Assembly: GCA_037501455.1 (NCBI GenBank) | Contig: CM074856.1 | Location: 51,427,001-51,491,000 of the forward strand | Length of the DNA: 64,000 nt | Reading direction: 5' to 3' | From: Lantana camara | Taxonomy: Eukaryota; Streptophyta; Magnoliopsida; Lamiales; Verbenaceae | In this document: positions 1-11,715 of the stretch, one piece after another | Numbering within the stretch: position 1 is the first letter of the stretch | Layout of the letters: every line of letters begins with the position of its first letter | Made by a program: the position numbers and the translations under genes | Notes under the pieces: generated by a model | The model's database searches: none | The model's input: only the letters and a program-made list of their open reading frames with translations | Told to the model about the DNA's origin: nothing

Positions 1-1173
1 GCATCCAAATGCCTTGCTAATCGTGTTAAACCTTTGCTTGATCTTATTCTCTCTCCTTCCCAATCTGTTTTTATCCCCTCTCGTCTCATTACTGATAATG
101 TTCTCATTGCCTTTGAGATTAATCACTTTCTTAAAAAGAAGAACAGGGGAAAGGAAGAATTCTTTGCACTCAAATTAGATTTGAGCAAAGCCTATGACCG
201 TGTTGAATGGCGTTTTCTGGAGCGAGTTCTCACCCGGTTTGGTTTTTCCTCCCGTTTTATTTCTCTTATCATGTCTTGCGTTACTTCTGTCACTTACTCT
301 TTTTTACTTGAGGGCTCTAGTTTTGGGCACTTGACCCCGAAATGTGGTATCCGGCAGGGAGACCCACTTTCTCCTTACCTTTTCCTTTTATGTGCAGAGA
401 TTCTTAGTTGCATTTTACAGGATAAGGAGTCTAGGGGCCAACTTAAAGGAATCTCAATTTACAGAGGTGCTCCGAGTATTTCGCACCTCCTCTTTGCCAA
501 TGGTACTCTCATTTGTGGCTCGGCTTCCCCTCAGGCCCTTGATTGCATTGCTCAGGCCCTTAACGACTATGCACTTGTCTCGGGTCAAGTTATCAACCGT
601 CAGAAATCCTCGATTGTGTTCAGTGGGAATGTTTCCTCTCAAGACAGATTGACTCTTGCTTCTCGTATTGGTGTGCAGTTGGTTGACCGTTTTGATCTTT
701 ATTTGTGTCTTCCATCAGTGGTGGGTCGTTCAAAGAGTACAGTTTTTAACTCCATCCGGGAGAGAATTTGGAAGAAACTCAAAGGTTTTTCAGAGAAACT
801 TCTATCTGCTGCAGGGAAAGCGTTTCTTATTCGTGCAGTTGCCCAGGCAATCCCTTCTTATACTATGGGGTGTTTTCGCCTTCCGGACTCTTTTCTGAGT
901 GAGATTAACTCGATGATCTCCAATTTTTGGTGGAATAACAGAGACTCTCGTAAAACACACTGGTTATCTTGGGATACCTTATGCCGAAGCAAAGACTCAG
1001 GTGGTTTACGTTCTCTCAAGGCCTTCAACACTGCTATCTTGGCTAAACAATTTTGGCTTCTATACACTCGCCCTGACAGTCTTCTTTCTCGCATACTTAG
1101 AGCGAGATATTTTCCGGATGGAGATATCTTCAAATCCCGTCTTGGTTCGATCTCCTTCTTTCACTTGGCGTAG
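1..1173 (+). pseudogene. LINE reverse transcriptase (partial, inactivated)
   Basis: The reading frame is open from base 1 and was probably open upstream, since LANRVKPLL and ITDNVLIAFE are standard plant L1 RT motifs. The conserved blocks KLDLSKAYDRVEW and IRQGDPLSPYLF are present. The catalytic box that normally reads F-A-D-D reads F-A-N-G (about 496-507), so both metal-binding aspartates are replaced. Seen: the substitution. Inferred: this copy cannot polymerise DNA. The frame closes at 1171-1173, and homologous reading continues in another frame (TWRSILGSRF about 1165-1194), so there is a frameshift near 1130-1170. Confidence 0.88.
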
Positions 1174-1194
1174 TATCCTTGGTTCTCGATTTTG

Positions 1195-2519
1195 ATTAAT
1201 CCGGATCCCGTTGGAGAGTTGGCTCAGGTAATGATCTTCGAGTGTAGCACGACTGTTGGCTCCCTCGCCCAAGCTCTTTTAGGCCTTGCTTCCAACCTCC
1301 CCATTCTGATCCCGATCTACGTGTTTCCGACCTCATCCTCCCGGATCGTTCGACATGGAATGTTCCGTTGTTCCGCTCCCTGCTCCCTGTTGATAAAGTG
1401 GAACTTGCACTTACCATTCCGATCAGTAGGAATGGTCACTCTAATCGCCTTGTTTGGCATTTCTCAAAAGATGGCCGCTTCTCGGTAAAAAGCGCTTATC
1501 ACCTGGCTTACGACTTACAACACCGATCGGATCCTTCCTCTTCTACTACTGCCCATTCCCCACTGTGGAGGCTCATTTGGAATACTTGGGCCACTCGTAA
1601 GGTGTTTCTATTTGCCTGGTGCGCAGCACACGATAGCCTTCCCACTACTGTCAACCTTCGTCGTCGTATGCTCTCCTCGGATGCTCGTTGCCCGCTTTGT
1701 GATTCTTCGACTGAAGACATCCTGCACGTCCTTCTTCATTGCCCTTTGGCCCGCCAAACTTGGGCAATTCTCCTTATTCCCATAGCGTCTCTCTCCCACG
1801 ATCACCGTAGCATTTTCGGTTGGATGTCTCATACCCTTCAAACAATCGAGACCACCAAAAGAGGGCTTTTTCTCTCTACACTGTGGGCCCTATGGTGGAA
1901 CAGGAATTCTAAACTTATAGATTCGGAAGCGTTCTCCCCCGACAGCCTTGCATGGTTCATTCTTTCATTCTCTACTCGTTATGAGGAAGCTAATCTCAAT
2001 CATGGTACCCCGCAGCCCACACCTACTCCCATCCGTTGGCAGAAACCCCCCACGGGTTTGATTAAAATTAATTTTGATGGGGCCCTTTTTATGGATAGCC
2101 AAGAATTTGGTAATGGTGTCATCGCTCACGACGCGACAGGTATGTGCATTGGTTGGCTCGCGGACCAAAGATCGGGTCATGTTTCCCCAGAATCTGCCGA
2201 AGCTCTAGCAGCCCTTGAGGCAACTCGTTTAGCTGTCAACCGTGGTTGGACTAAGGTCATTTTTGAAGGTGACTGCCTAAATGTCATTGAGAAGATTGGT
2301 AATCAAGATCACGATAACTCCTCGATCGAAAATATCTTGGTTGATATTAATGACCTTTTCTCTAGTTTTGTTTCCGTCAATTTTCAATTTTCTCCTCGTG
2401 GAGCGAACTCTGTTGCTCACACTCTTGCCCGTCATGCGGCTCCGGCCTACTCTGGCTTGTTTAATGTGCCTGTTGTTGCTCGTAGTTGTTTTGATCTGGA
2501 TTTGTCTGATGTTGGTTGA
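1195..2519 (+). pseudogene. LINE C-terminal region: zf-RVT and RNase H
   Basis: Plant L1 homology continues in shifted frames from about 1195, and the frame is long and open from 1368. It contains GRFSVKSAYHLA, the cysteine/histidine block CPLCDSSTEDILHVLLHCP (zf-RVT, about 1690-1746), then an RNase H fold with INFDGA (about 2067), EALAALEATRLA and the acidic EGDCLNVIEKI block. RNase H removes the RNA template during retrotransposition. The frame ends with TGA at 2517-2519, about 40 bases before the poly-A tail. The domain looks better preserved than the RT. Confidence 0.85.
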
Positions 2520-2575
2520 TATTCTATTGCCCACACCCTGCTGTGGGCTTTTCCTTTCAAAAAAAAAAAAAAAAA

Positions 2576-3008
2576 CCCTTTGTATATAATTAGAGAAAGA
2601 AGGAAAATGATGCAATATCTTTTGGAGTACTTAAAAAAGGGTGATTTATTGAAAATATATAGACCCAAAACCCAAATCAAGATTTGATAAAATTGGAGGT
2701 TTATGTTGTGAAACCTTGCGAAGCGAACCGAAAATTATGTTGCCTTCAAGGTTAGTGTTGTACGGGGAAAGAAATAGGTTTTGGAGCAATAAGGAATAAG
2801 TGGCAATTAGATGTAATTATATTGGGGAGCTCTGATTTCCTCTTGGCCCTCGTGTTCTATGTGATTTTGGTGGATACGAGTTCTGGCTCTGGCCCATAAC
2901 TAGCTCAATCGGAGCATCAAGCAAGGCAAAAGCAAGGTCTGAAAGAGTCTTTACATTTAATATTTGGGTAATAAAGTCTTTTGACGATTACGAATCAAAT
3001 CATGTCTA
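2576..3008. other. Intergenic stretch between LINE and copia element
   Basis: I see no gene, RNA or repeat that I can name here. Base composition is ordinary AT-rich plant DNA. It is the host sequence that received the copia insertion at 3009-3013. Confidence 0.5.
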
Positions 3009-3013
3009 GCTAC
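3009..3013. repeat. Target-site duplication, left (GCTAC)
   Basis: Identical to 12939-12943 on the other side of the copia element. Confidence 0.93.
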
Positions 3014-3200
3014 TGTTGGAGGATCCCGATATATTTGGAAAAGATTTCCCTTCCTAGTATAAGCTGTAATTTAGGCATAGGGTTAGGAACTGTATCCTAT
3101 TTATCTTGTAATTATTGTATATAGTAGCACAACAGAAATTTAATGAAAAGAAAGATGGATTCTTCCAACCAAACCTTCGTTTTCTTTATACTCTCTGATA
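3014..3200 (+). repeat. Copia 5' LTR
   Basis: Starts TGTTGGAGGATCCCG and ends CTCTCTGATA; the terminal CA of the 3' copy is TA here. It aligns along its whole length with 12752-12938. Confidence 0.93.
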
Positions 3201-3214
3201 TGGTATCAGAGCAG
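3201..3214 (+). promoter_or_regulatory. Primer-binding site for initiator tRNA-Met
   Basis: TGGTATCAGAGCAG directly follows the 5' LTR. TGGTATCAGAGC is the usual plant copia sequence complementary to the 3' end of initiator methionine tRNA. Confidence 0.9.
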
Positions 3215-3244
3215 TAAAATCCTGCTTCATCATCTACCTTTACC

Positions 3245-4215
3245 ATGGAACCAAACCTAACTGACCTTACCACCATGCCAGCAGATTTCTTCGCCCAGAT
3301 GGTGGAAATCCTCAGACATAAACAGCCCGAAACAACCAACACCACTACCATCAATGTGAAATTGAACGACAACAACTATGCTCTTTGGTCAAGAACAGTG
3401 CACCTTATATTACTTGGTCGAGGAAGATTGGGGTTCATTGCCTGGAAGATGGTGTCCCCCAACCCAAACTATGCTGGATACGAGGCTTGGGAACAGACGG
3501 GCAGATTTGTCCGAAGTCTCATACTCAATTCAATAGAACCTGAAATCGTCGGCCAGTTCATTCTTTGGCCTAACTCGAAAGAACCGTGGGACGAGATTGA
3601 GGCCACTTACCATGACAGAGGAGACAAATTGAAGTTATACGAACTCAAACAACGAGCCTATCAAACAAAACAAGGCGAGATGACCGTAGACCAATATTAT
3701 CGAATAGTACAGGGATTATAGCGAAAGATCGATTTTCGAAAACCACAATCGATGAAGTGCACTGATAACTGGAAAACCCACAATGAGGAGAAACAAGAAG
3801 ACAGGGTCTTCACATTTCTATAGGGCTTGGATGATAAATTTGATCCCGTAAAACGTGATCTGGTCAAAACACCACAATCGCCCACATTGGAGGAGGCCTA
3901 CAACTCCATCCGTCGAAAAGACAGGTGCCTCGCGGCGATGATAGAGTCCTCCTTCGGAGGAATCGGCATGGTGGCGAAGATGCGGTTAGTGGTTGACTCA
4001 TCATCCGCTGTAACAAGAGACTTCCGACAAAGAAATTTGGGGCCTCGGGCCAAAAGTGTTTAGTTTGTGGAGGAAATAAGCACACAAAAGTGACATGTTT
4101 TAAGGTGATAGGTTATCCGAAATGGTGGGCGGAGTACCGAGCGAAGAAACGAGGAACAGGAAACTCCACCAGAGGCGGCATCCCTGGGCCACCGTCCGAC
4201 AAGGAGATTCCAGCG
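3245..4215 (+). pseudogene. Copia gag (degenerate)
   Basis: ATG at 3245 starts a 158-residue open stretch with the retrotransposon gag pattern: LNDNNYALWSRTV near the N-terminus, then WDEIEATYHDRGDKLKLYELK, then QYYRIVQGL. A TAG ends it at 3719-3721. Homologous reading continues (RKIDFRKPQSM, then DRVFTFL, stop, GLDDKFDPVKRDL) through about 4060. A zinc knuckle, C-x2-C-x4-H-x4-C, is encoded at 4057-4101 in another frame. At least two stops and one frameshift disable it. Confidence 0.85.
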
Positions 4216-4790
4216 GCTGACAGCGGTGCCACCGGGTAATGCCACATCGGCGGCGGCAGCATACATCTCGTTGGAAAAACAGATCAAACCACCGGCCGAG
4301 TGGCGGTCACCTTAGATGCAGCGGAGGGTCCAAGTACCAACGCCGGCGGTCAACTTCACAGCGGCAGTAATGCCGAGTATGGTAAGATCACTCACACCAA
4401 AACTCGTGCTAATAGGTTGGCGACGGAAACAGGCAAGTTTGAGAGAGTAATTAGGGATTTGATTTGTGGTGGGCCTTGTTATGCAATTAAGGAGGAGAGT
4501 GGGCCTGTTGGGCCACATGGGACACTTATAAAAATTGGCCGAGACGTGGAGGTAAGTGGGCCAAATGGGAACTTATTTTCTCAAGCTCACATCTATAGCT
4601 CAGACCAAACGGAACAGGATGGTGAGTGGCTCATTAACTCTGGTGCCACCGACTATATGACCAATATGGTCCAAGACATCTGGGCTTCGACTATTCCTAG
4701 AAAAACAGGGGTGATAAATGCAAATGGAGTCTCTTTACCCTTGGTTGGGTATTGGGGAATATTTCTTTGTCAGAAAAATTAAATTTATCT
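4216..4790 (+). pseudogene. Copia protease region (active site altered)
   Basis: An open stretch from 4300 to 4782 includes WLINSGATDYM at about 4628-4660. Copia proteases carry D-S/T-G here, and this copy has N-S-G, so the catalytic aspartate is lost. The following hydrophobic segment is shifted into another frame near 4750-4790. Confidence 0.8.
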
Positions 4791-6066
4791 CATTCTCTCG
4801 TGGTTCCCTCACTCACTACCAAATTACTCTCTATTAGTCAAATTACTATGGAGCTGAATTACACTGTACAGATGTTCCCTTCTTTTTGCCTCTTACAGGA
4901 TATTCGTACCGGGGCGATTATTGGGCGTGGTATTGAGAGAGATGGATTTTATTACATCAGAGATATCTCACGAATAGGCTCAAGCTTTCTAGCTCATGGC
5001 CGTAGTACCAGACAATTATGGTTTTGGCATCGATGATTGGGGCACCCCTCTTTTCTGTATTTGAAATAGTTGTTCCCGAAATTAAGTTCTGAATCGAGTA
5101 CTTTACATTGTGATACTTGTGTACTCGCCAAAAGTCACCGAATGATTTATCCAAGTTCAAGGAATAAAACAAATTTGCCTTTTGAGTTGATACATTCTGA
5201 TTTATGGGGGCCCATCCTAAGTCATGTTAATTCCAGATTTCGTTGGTTTATTCTGTTTATTGATGACTATACTCGATTTACATGGGTATACTTTCTCAAA
5301 CAGAAGTCTGATGCCCCAAACACAATCAAGAATTTCTTCCAAATGATCCATACACAATTCTCCACCCAAATCAAAGTCTTTCGCACTGACAATGGGGGCG
5401 AATACATCAATCAAAACCTACAAGGCTTCTTTACCCAACACGGAATCATCCACGAGACCGCCTGCCCCCACACCCCTCAGCAGAATGGTGTGGCTGAACG
5501 CAAGCACCGTTACATACTAGAGAGTGATCGGGCTTTCTTGTTTGAAGCCCACGTACCCAACTCCTACTGGGCTGAGGCTGTCTCCACTGCTGTGTATGTT
5601 ATGAACTGACTGCTTACACAAGCACTGAATTATGAGACTCCCTTGGACACCCTTAGACAGTTTCACTCCATTCCTTCGGTTCTTCTGTTGCCTTCCCCCC
5701 CCTCCGGGGGTATTTGGATGCGTTGTCTTTGTTCACACTCCATGACATCTACGGACCAAGCTTAACCCTTGCGTGGTCCGATTCGTCTTTCTGGGTTTTA
5801 ATCCTACTCAGAAGGTTTATCATTGCTATAATCCGACAGACAACCGTCGTTACATTACCAAGGATATTAACTTCCTGGAGGCAGAGTACTACTTTAAGGC
5901 ACACTCCACTACATCCCCTCAGGGGGAGAAAGACACAAATAAGGGAATAAATTGGATGTGTGAATGGCTGGAACCGCTTCATGAGTACACTCTAGAGTCC
6001 GAAGATCCATATCCATCTCTCTCACCCACCTTAGAGGAGCCCCCGACATCGAATATCACTGATTAG
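4791..6066 (+). pseudogene. Copia integrase (degenerate)
   Basis: The GAG-pre-integrase block (LWFWHR, stop, LGHPSFLYL) lies near 5015-5065, followed by CDTCVLAKSHR. The core at 5070-5609 has HSDLWGP, a conserved FIDDYTRFTWVYF, RTDNGGEY, and PQQNGVAERKHRYIL carrying the catalytic glutamate, so the D-D-E triad is still readable. The stretch closes with TGA at 5607-5609. A C-run near 5694-5703 and further shifts break the C-terminal region, which resumes at 5773-6066 (FLGFNPTQKVYHCYNP). Confidence 0.85.
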
Positions 6067-6323
6067 TAACCTTTAACCCCCTGTTCCCATACATGGTACA
6101 TATAATTTACCTTCCAGATAGAACAGGGGCATTTCGCCGGATAGGTACAGCCACGAACGGCTAAGCAGGTCCAGGTACCCGGTGACACACCATGTGTCTT
6201 CCAGTTGTACACCATAACTACAGGCTTATATACATACTCTCTATTCCCATGATGTTCCTAAGACCACCAGGGAAGCGCAGGAGAACCCTTTATGGAGACA
6301 GGCAATGGAAGAAAAGATTAGAG
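6067..6323 (+). pseudogene. Copia linker between integrase and RT
   Basis: Low-conservation spacer reading through several stops. It ends in the WRQAMEEEIR-type block that normally begins copia RT. The solo LTR at 6324 interrupts this block, which resumes at 9081. Confidence 0.6.
6319..6323. repeat. Target-site duplication of solo LTR (TAGAG), left
   Basis: TAGAG here and again at 9081-9085, directly flanking the inserted LTR. Confidence 0.93.
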
Positions 6324-7040
6324 TGTTGGAAAAACGGAATCAGAAAGCAGCGAAAATTTTAAAATTTTCCAACAAAAGGATCGAAACTCGCAATCATGAA
6401 TCCAAATTCGTAAGGTAAAGAAACTTGCTTTTCAATAATCTTTCTTGAAGCGTTTAAAGCCACCCAAGAACGCTCTTCTCGCGGCTTGATCCCCTCTCCT
6501 TGGTAAAGCTCGAATCTTAAAAAACTTCTGACTTGAAGCTCTCTAGAGATAGTCCACCAACTTGACTACATAACTAGTAAGGATGCTAGTTCTCTAGTTA
6601 GTGTTTAGGCTTAACCTAGGGTTTATGTGATCTTGGAGAAAGGATGGTGTTCAACACATGAACCAAGAGGAATTGATCAATCACTCTCTAAGGGGAGCTC
6701 GAGCTCCCCTATATGTAATTAGAGAGGGGCGGCCGAACCTAGTCCTTATGGATTAAGGATTTGGTCCCTCTCTCTCTTATTACTTGATCATCAAGTAATT
6801 CCAAACCTTGACTTTGAATTCTAATTCAAATCAACTTTTAAGAGAGCTAAAATATCCAAAACCCTTTTGGATAATATTATACTTTATTTATTAATAATAA
6901 ATAACTTATTTATCTAATTAATTAATTCATAATTAATTAAATAGATTAATTTCTCCAAAATAAGACTTTCATTTTAATTCAAAATTAAACCAAAGTCTAT
7001 TAAATAATTAACAAATTAATTATTTAATACATAAATAAAT

Positions 7041-7105
7041 ATACACGCATGGTGCACACGTGTCACGCACGTGACCCATACGTGTGTTTCACACGTGTGG
7101 AACCC
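7041..7105 (-). promoter_or_regulatory. G-box cluster in LTR U3
   Basis: Three CACGTG hexamers and one further ACGTG core lie within about 65 bases. bZIP and bHLH factors bind such G-boxes in plants. Six copies are present in the sister LTR at 62769-62841. In LTR orientation the cluster is upstream of the TATA region. Confidence 0.6.
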
Positions 7106-7959
7106 TCTTGGTATGATCAACTCGTTTAATCATTTTAAAGCCTTAACTCATGTAACCAAGTTGTTGTGTGTGACCCTCTAGGTTCTCAATTCAATTAGCA
7201 GTGACCCTAATTAATTAATTCACTAATTAATTAATCAGTCCACAGATTAAACGTCCATAGTATAGCAACAGGTGTTTAACCCCTAGCTGAATTGGAATGT
7301 CTCGATTCGACAGAACCTTTAAGTCATTGATTCATGTGAGATACAATCCTCCTACTTACTATCTCTCAACCAAGATCTAGGGTAAGGGAATAATCAGAAC
7401 CCTAATAATCTGGTCTTAAAGCTAAGTGCATTTCATATCCATTTGATCTCAATCCAAGAAACCCTTTTCTTGATGTCTTGATCTACTGCCTTGGCCAAGG
7501 ATTCCATATGACATATGAATGACTTACACAATAAGAGATCACCTTGCAAATGCAAGTGTAGGTCCTTTCTTGATTCTCATTCACTTTCATGAATCACTTG
7601 TGCAGCCCCAGCATAAGCCTTGAATCAGTTGTCTAAGGCAACACCATTTAAAGCTTATACCTAAGACTACAGACTTAAATCATAAAGTGACATGGAACCT
7701 TAAGTCTAAGGATCAATTAATCACGTCAATAACTTGTGAAATATTTCCTAATCTGGAAGTTTCCATTTCCTGAAATAGAAATTTCCTTTCCCGTTTAGGA
7801 ATCTTCTCACATGGGGCACCTCAGTGAACTTACTTATGGAAGTAAGCAACCTCATGTATCACGCACGTATCAACCATACACTTTGCACCTCCATGAAACA
7901 AGGTGGTCCTTCTTAAGGGCGTGATCCCACAAGCAAGCCTTAAAGGAGTCAGATTGACA

Positions 7960-8786
7960 TAGGGGTGTAAACGGATATTAAACGGATCGGATGTATGATT
8001 ACCATATCCTTATCCTTTTATGATTCGGACGGATACGGATAATATCCTTTTAAATCGAATTCGGATAATATCCTTTTTATACGGATACAAGGCGGATTCG
8101 GACGGATTCGGATTTTAATCGGATTTTCAACTATTTGTTTTGACATAAATTATTTAACTATATAACTTCGAATTTTTAATCAAATTATCAACTACTCATT
8201 TATAAATAAATTATTTAATAATTATATGACTTTGAATATATACATATATATATATATATATATAGATATATTAGACAAAGAGAGAAATAATAACTATATC
8301 TATATATATTAATTTTATTTTTTAATGAATGTATAAATATGTTGGAAATTATAAATTTCATCATATAATTAATTTGAAATATAATACTTTTATTAATTAC
8401 ATAATATATGTTACTTATATTATCTCAATATAAATGTTGAAGTAAACATATGGTTACTATTAAAACCTAAGATTTTTCTTTAATAAATGCTCTAAAATTT
8501 TTTCTTAATACTAATAATTTATCATACATACACAGTTGTGTGTATATATTTTAATATAATATATTATTTACCGGATACGGATTACGGATAAATCGGATAA
8601 CGAAAAATCTAACGGATAATGAAACGGATTGGATGTCTTATTACCATATCCTTATCCGTTTATAATTCGGATGTCTATAATCGGATACGGATAATATCCT
8701 CTTGAGACGGATTCGGACAATATCCTTTGTAAATGAATTCGAATGCGGACGGATATCGGATTTTCGGATATCCATTTACAGCCCTA
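7960..8786. mobile_element. hAT-type non-autonomous element (MITE), 827 bp
   Basis: Left end TAGGGGTGTAAACGGATA and right end (reverse complement) TAGGGCTGTAAATGGATA form imperfect terminal inverted repeats. Flanks GATTGACA (7952-7959) and GGTTGACA (8787-8794) are an 8-bp target duplication with one mismatch, as expected for hAT. The sister LTR at 63.7 kb lacks the insertion and shows the empty site. Both ends carry many CGGAT/ATCCG repeats, plausible subterminal transposase-binding sites. The AT-rich centre has no coding capacity. Confidence 0.92.
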
Positions 8787-9080
8787 GGTTGACACTCCCA
8801 CTGTCTGTAGGACTCATCAGCTTGGAGTATTTTACTAATCATGACTTATGTGATATAGGGCTTGTTTCATGAACCATTTCACCTAAATGGTAGAGTCCTA
8901 AAGTCATCAGGATTAGGGGAGTTCTCATACATGCACAGCTAAAGTAAACGCATACTAAACAAGAGCATATAAAGAAGTGTTGCCTCAATTCGTTATTTTA
9001 TTCAAAGATTGTCTGCGATTACAATAAGAAAAAGTACAAAACGGATATACAATCGGCTTTCTAGGGCACTATTCCTAACA

Positions 9081-9527
9081 TAGAGCTCTCGCAAAAAATG
9101 ATACATGGGAAGTGTGCCCACTTCCTGAAGGAAAGCGCTCCGTGGGATGCAAATGGGTCTATAGTATCAAGTACAAGATGGACGGTTCAATCGAAAGGTA
9201 CAAAACAGGCTGGTGGCAAAAGGATACTCGCACACCTATGGGATTGATTACACAGAGACCTTCTTACCGGTGGCGAAACTTGACACTATCCGGATCCTTT
9301 TATCCATAGCCGCCAACTATGAATAGCCCCTACAGTAGTTCGACGTTAAGAATGCGTTCCTGCATGGTGACCTAGAAGAGGAAGTCTACATGGATATCCC
9401 ACCCGGATCTGAGGACTATAGGGATCGGTCTATGGTGTGCAGATTGAGACGGTCCCTTTAAGGGCTCAAGCAGTCACCGAGAGCTTGGTTCGAGAAGTTC
9501 ACCCTAGCTATGAAGAAATATAGATAC
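9081..9527 (+). pseudogene. Copia reverse transcriptase, first part
   Basis: Resumes the copia RT after the solo [33 protein letters not shown], then in another frame the [12 protein letters not shown] region, [18 protein letters not shown], and LRRSL, stop, GLKQSPRAWFEKF. These are standard copia RT blocks (primer grip and palm). At least one frameshift (near 9205-9215) and two or more stops are present. The block is cut at 9527 by a second solo LTR and continues at 11716. Confidence 0.85.
9523..9527. repeat. Target-site duplication of second solo LTR, left (GATAC)
   Basis: GATAC here and GATAT at 11716-11720; one mismatch. Confidence 0.85.
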
Positions 9528-11715
9528 TGTTAGGAATAGTGCCCTGAAAATTCAATTTGTTGAATTAATTAAACTGAATTTACAGCAAGTTGTGAGTATT
9601 TCACATATTGATAATTAATGGTGTATGGTGGTATTCTTATATGAAATGTATTTCATAGGAAAAGACTTTGAATACCAAAATCACGTGTCATTAAAGTTCT
9701 AGTCGGTAAGATAAGAATATGTTCTTATTAAGACTATAACGTGGTTATATAAGATGATTAGTCTTTCGTCATAGGGAATGGTGATTCCGATTATAACACG
9801 TTGATGATTTTCAATGGGATTGAAAACATCAAACTGGACCACTGAGATTATTCAATTTATACTGCTATCTAAAATGAATAAAATCTCAGGAAGCATTGTA
9901 CTCTTAATTCTGACAATATTTCGGCTTTAGGCATGTAATGTTAGTCACTGTAATATACTCGAAGTGAGGTCTCAGTAACGGGTGGCCAAAATACTTTGTA
10001 CATTCGGTGATAACATGAAATATGCTAAAGAATTATATTGATCAAGGAATCTGTGGCCATGCTGGAAGGTAAAAGATATCCCTGAAATAGATTTGCAAAA
10101 GTTCGAATTAAGACTTTGGCCAAAGCACTTCACGTGATACGTCACCGAAGCTTTATGATGAATGTGTTTCACATACAGAGAATTTGAATTTAAGGCGAAT
10201 CAATAAATTTCAGATTGGAGATGAAAAATAAATGATAATAGTTGCAATTTATTTTTCATGGATATCTACAGGGAGAAGTAAAATGTGAAATTATTCTAGA
10301 TCAAGAAATTCGTGAATAATTTAATTAATTTTAGAGTTCAATAATATTTATTTAGTGGAATTAAATATTGTTAAACGGTAATTAATTACTATCATGAGAT
10401 GATAATATATTAACCCGTTTGGAGCTAAAATTAATTAGTCCTGCAGACCCCCCTACAAGCCCCAATTGAAAACCCGAAGAGAAAATATTAAAAGGAGAAA
10501 GAAAAAGAATTTTCAAAGTGTTTGAAAATAGTCAAGAGATTTATTTTGAGAAAATAAATCAAAGATCCAAAGGGTTGGAAATGCCCGAAATTTCATTTTG
10601 GAGAAATGATTTTTTTTTTTGGAAAAAAAAAAAAGTTGCTGACGTGGCATCGAGATGACATGACAGTTGACATGGCAAGCTACGTCAGCAGGTCAGGCCT
10701 CAGTTGGCACTGACGCGGCGTGTCGCGCCATATGGACGGCTGAGATTGCGCCGCATCATCATCGGCGGATGGCCCAGATTCATTTGAGAAAAGGTTCGGT
10801 CAAATCGGACCTGGTCAGCAGGGTAAATGGGCTGATCCACCGGGTAGGGTCGGACCGGGTCTGGGCAAGGCCAGACCTGGACACGTGGCAAGATCTGGAC
10901 GAGGGGCGTGCATGACACTCCCCAGCCATCCTGCTGCGATTTGGCAGCGAGTGAGGCACGCGTGCTTGGGGGCGGCAGACTCGTGCCGCCACGTTCCGCC
11001 ATGTGGAGCACTCCGATGGCCGCAGCGACAAGTTGGAATGATGAAATGACGAAAATGCCCCTCAAATTAAGCCTATAAATAGGCGGATCCCCCTCCCTCA
11101 TTTCTCATTCCTTTTTCGGCTGTTTTAGCTGAATTTTTTTTCTTAATTAATCCTAATTATTGTTTAATTAATTATATAATTAGGTGGTTATATAATTAAT
11201 ATATAAACCACTTAATTATTAGAAAATAGGGATTTTTTAGTTTTTAGAAAAATGAGTTTCTTTAGAAAATTTTTTCTCTAATATTTAGAGAAATACTTTC
11301 GGAGCCTACACTCCGAGGTTTCTCCGGGGACATTGTGGGGAAGCTCTGCCAGTTTCACGAGGAGTGATCGTGTATCGGGTTTACGGGAGGTGAACGCGGT
11401 AACCGTCTTCTGTGAAAGCAATGGTGCTGGAAAAATGTTGTTAGATAGCCATATTTGGAGTACGATAATATTTTACAGTTATATTATTTTAAGCATGATA
11501 AATTATATGCTCTTAAGTGTTAATTGCATGTTAAATATTTATCTGCTTAAGTGATTTAAAATTTATCATCAATTGTGTGTATATACTTGAGTAGATCCAA
11601 CTAGTCTTCCGCTATTGTATTAAAATGTTTTAGAAATATTTTAATACTTATATTATAAGAAAAAATTTTAAAATGTGGTCCCGTACCGCTACTGTTTTGG
11701 GCCCACCACCCAGCA
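9528..11715 (+). mobile_element. Second solo LTR, sense orientation, 2188 bp
   Basis: Begins TGTTAGGAATAGTGCCCT and ends CACCACCCAGCA, with TG...CA termini and a GATAC/GATAT duplication. The copia RT reading is interrupted exactly at its borders. The first 18 bases match the other solo LTR, but most of the body does not, so this is a related yet distinct family. A TATA box (11074-11081) followed by a T-rich stretch marks a likely U3/R promoter. Short open frames inside (for example 10667-10915) have no recognisable domain. Confidence 0.9.
11074..11081 (+). promoter_or_regulatory. LTR TATA box
   Basis: TATAAATA in the context CCTATAAATAGG, inside the solo LTR and about 640 bases before its 3' end. 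Position and context fit a retrotransposon core promoter. Confidence 0.6.

Larger units (their letters stand above)
1..2575 (+). mobile_element. L1-type LINE retrotransposon, 3' part
   Basis: The 5' part lies outside the window. The reading runs from mid reverse transcriptase through a zinc-binding RT-associated domain (zf-RVT) to a C-terminal RNase H, which is the order seen in many plant L1 LINEs. It ends in a poly-A tract at about 2559-2574, typical of target-primed reverse transcription. No LTRs are seen. The left target duplication cannot be checked because the start is missing. Frameshifts and an altered active site make it non-autonomous. Confidence 0.93.
6324..9080 (-). mobile_element. 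Solo LTR of a second copia family (antisense)
   Basis: Read on the minus strand it begins TGTTAGGAATAGTGCCCT (9080 leftward) and ends TTTTTCCAACA (6324), with TG...CA termini and a TAGAG target duplication. Without the nested MITE it is about 1.92 kb. Its 3' end matches the LTR stubs that precede the primer-binding sites at 27763, 39751 and 51780, and its body matches 62194-63985, so all belong to one family. A solo LTR arises when recombination between the two LTRs of a full element removes the interior. Confidence 0.93.
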
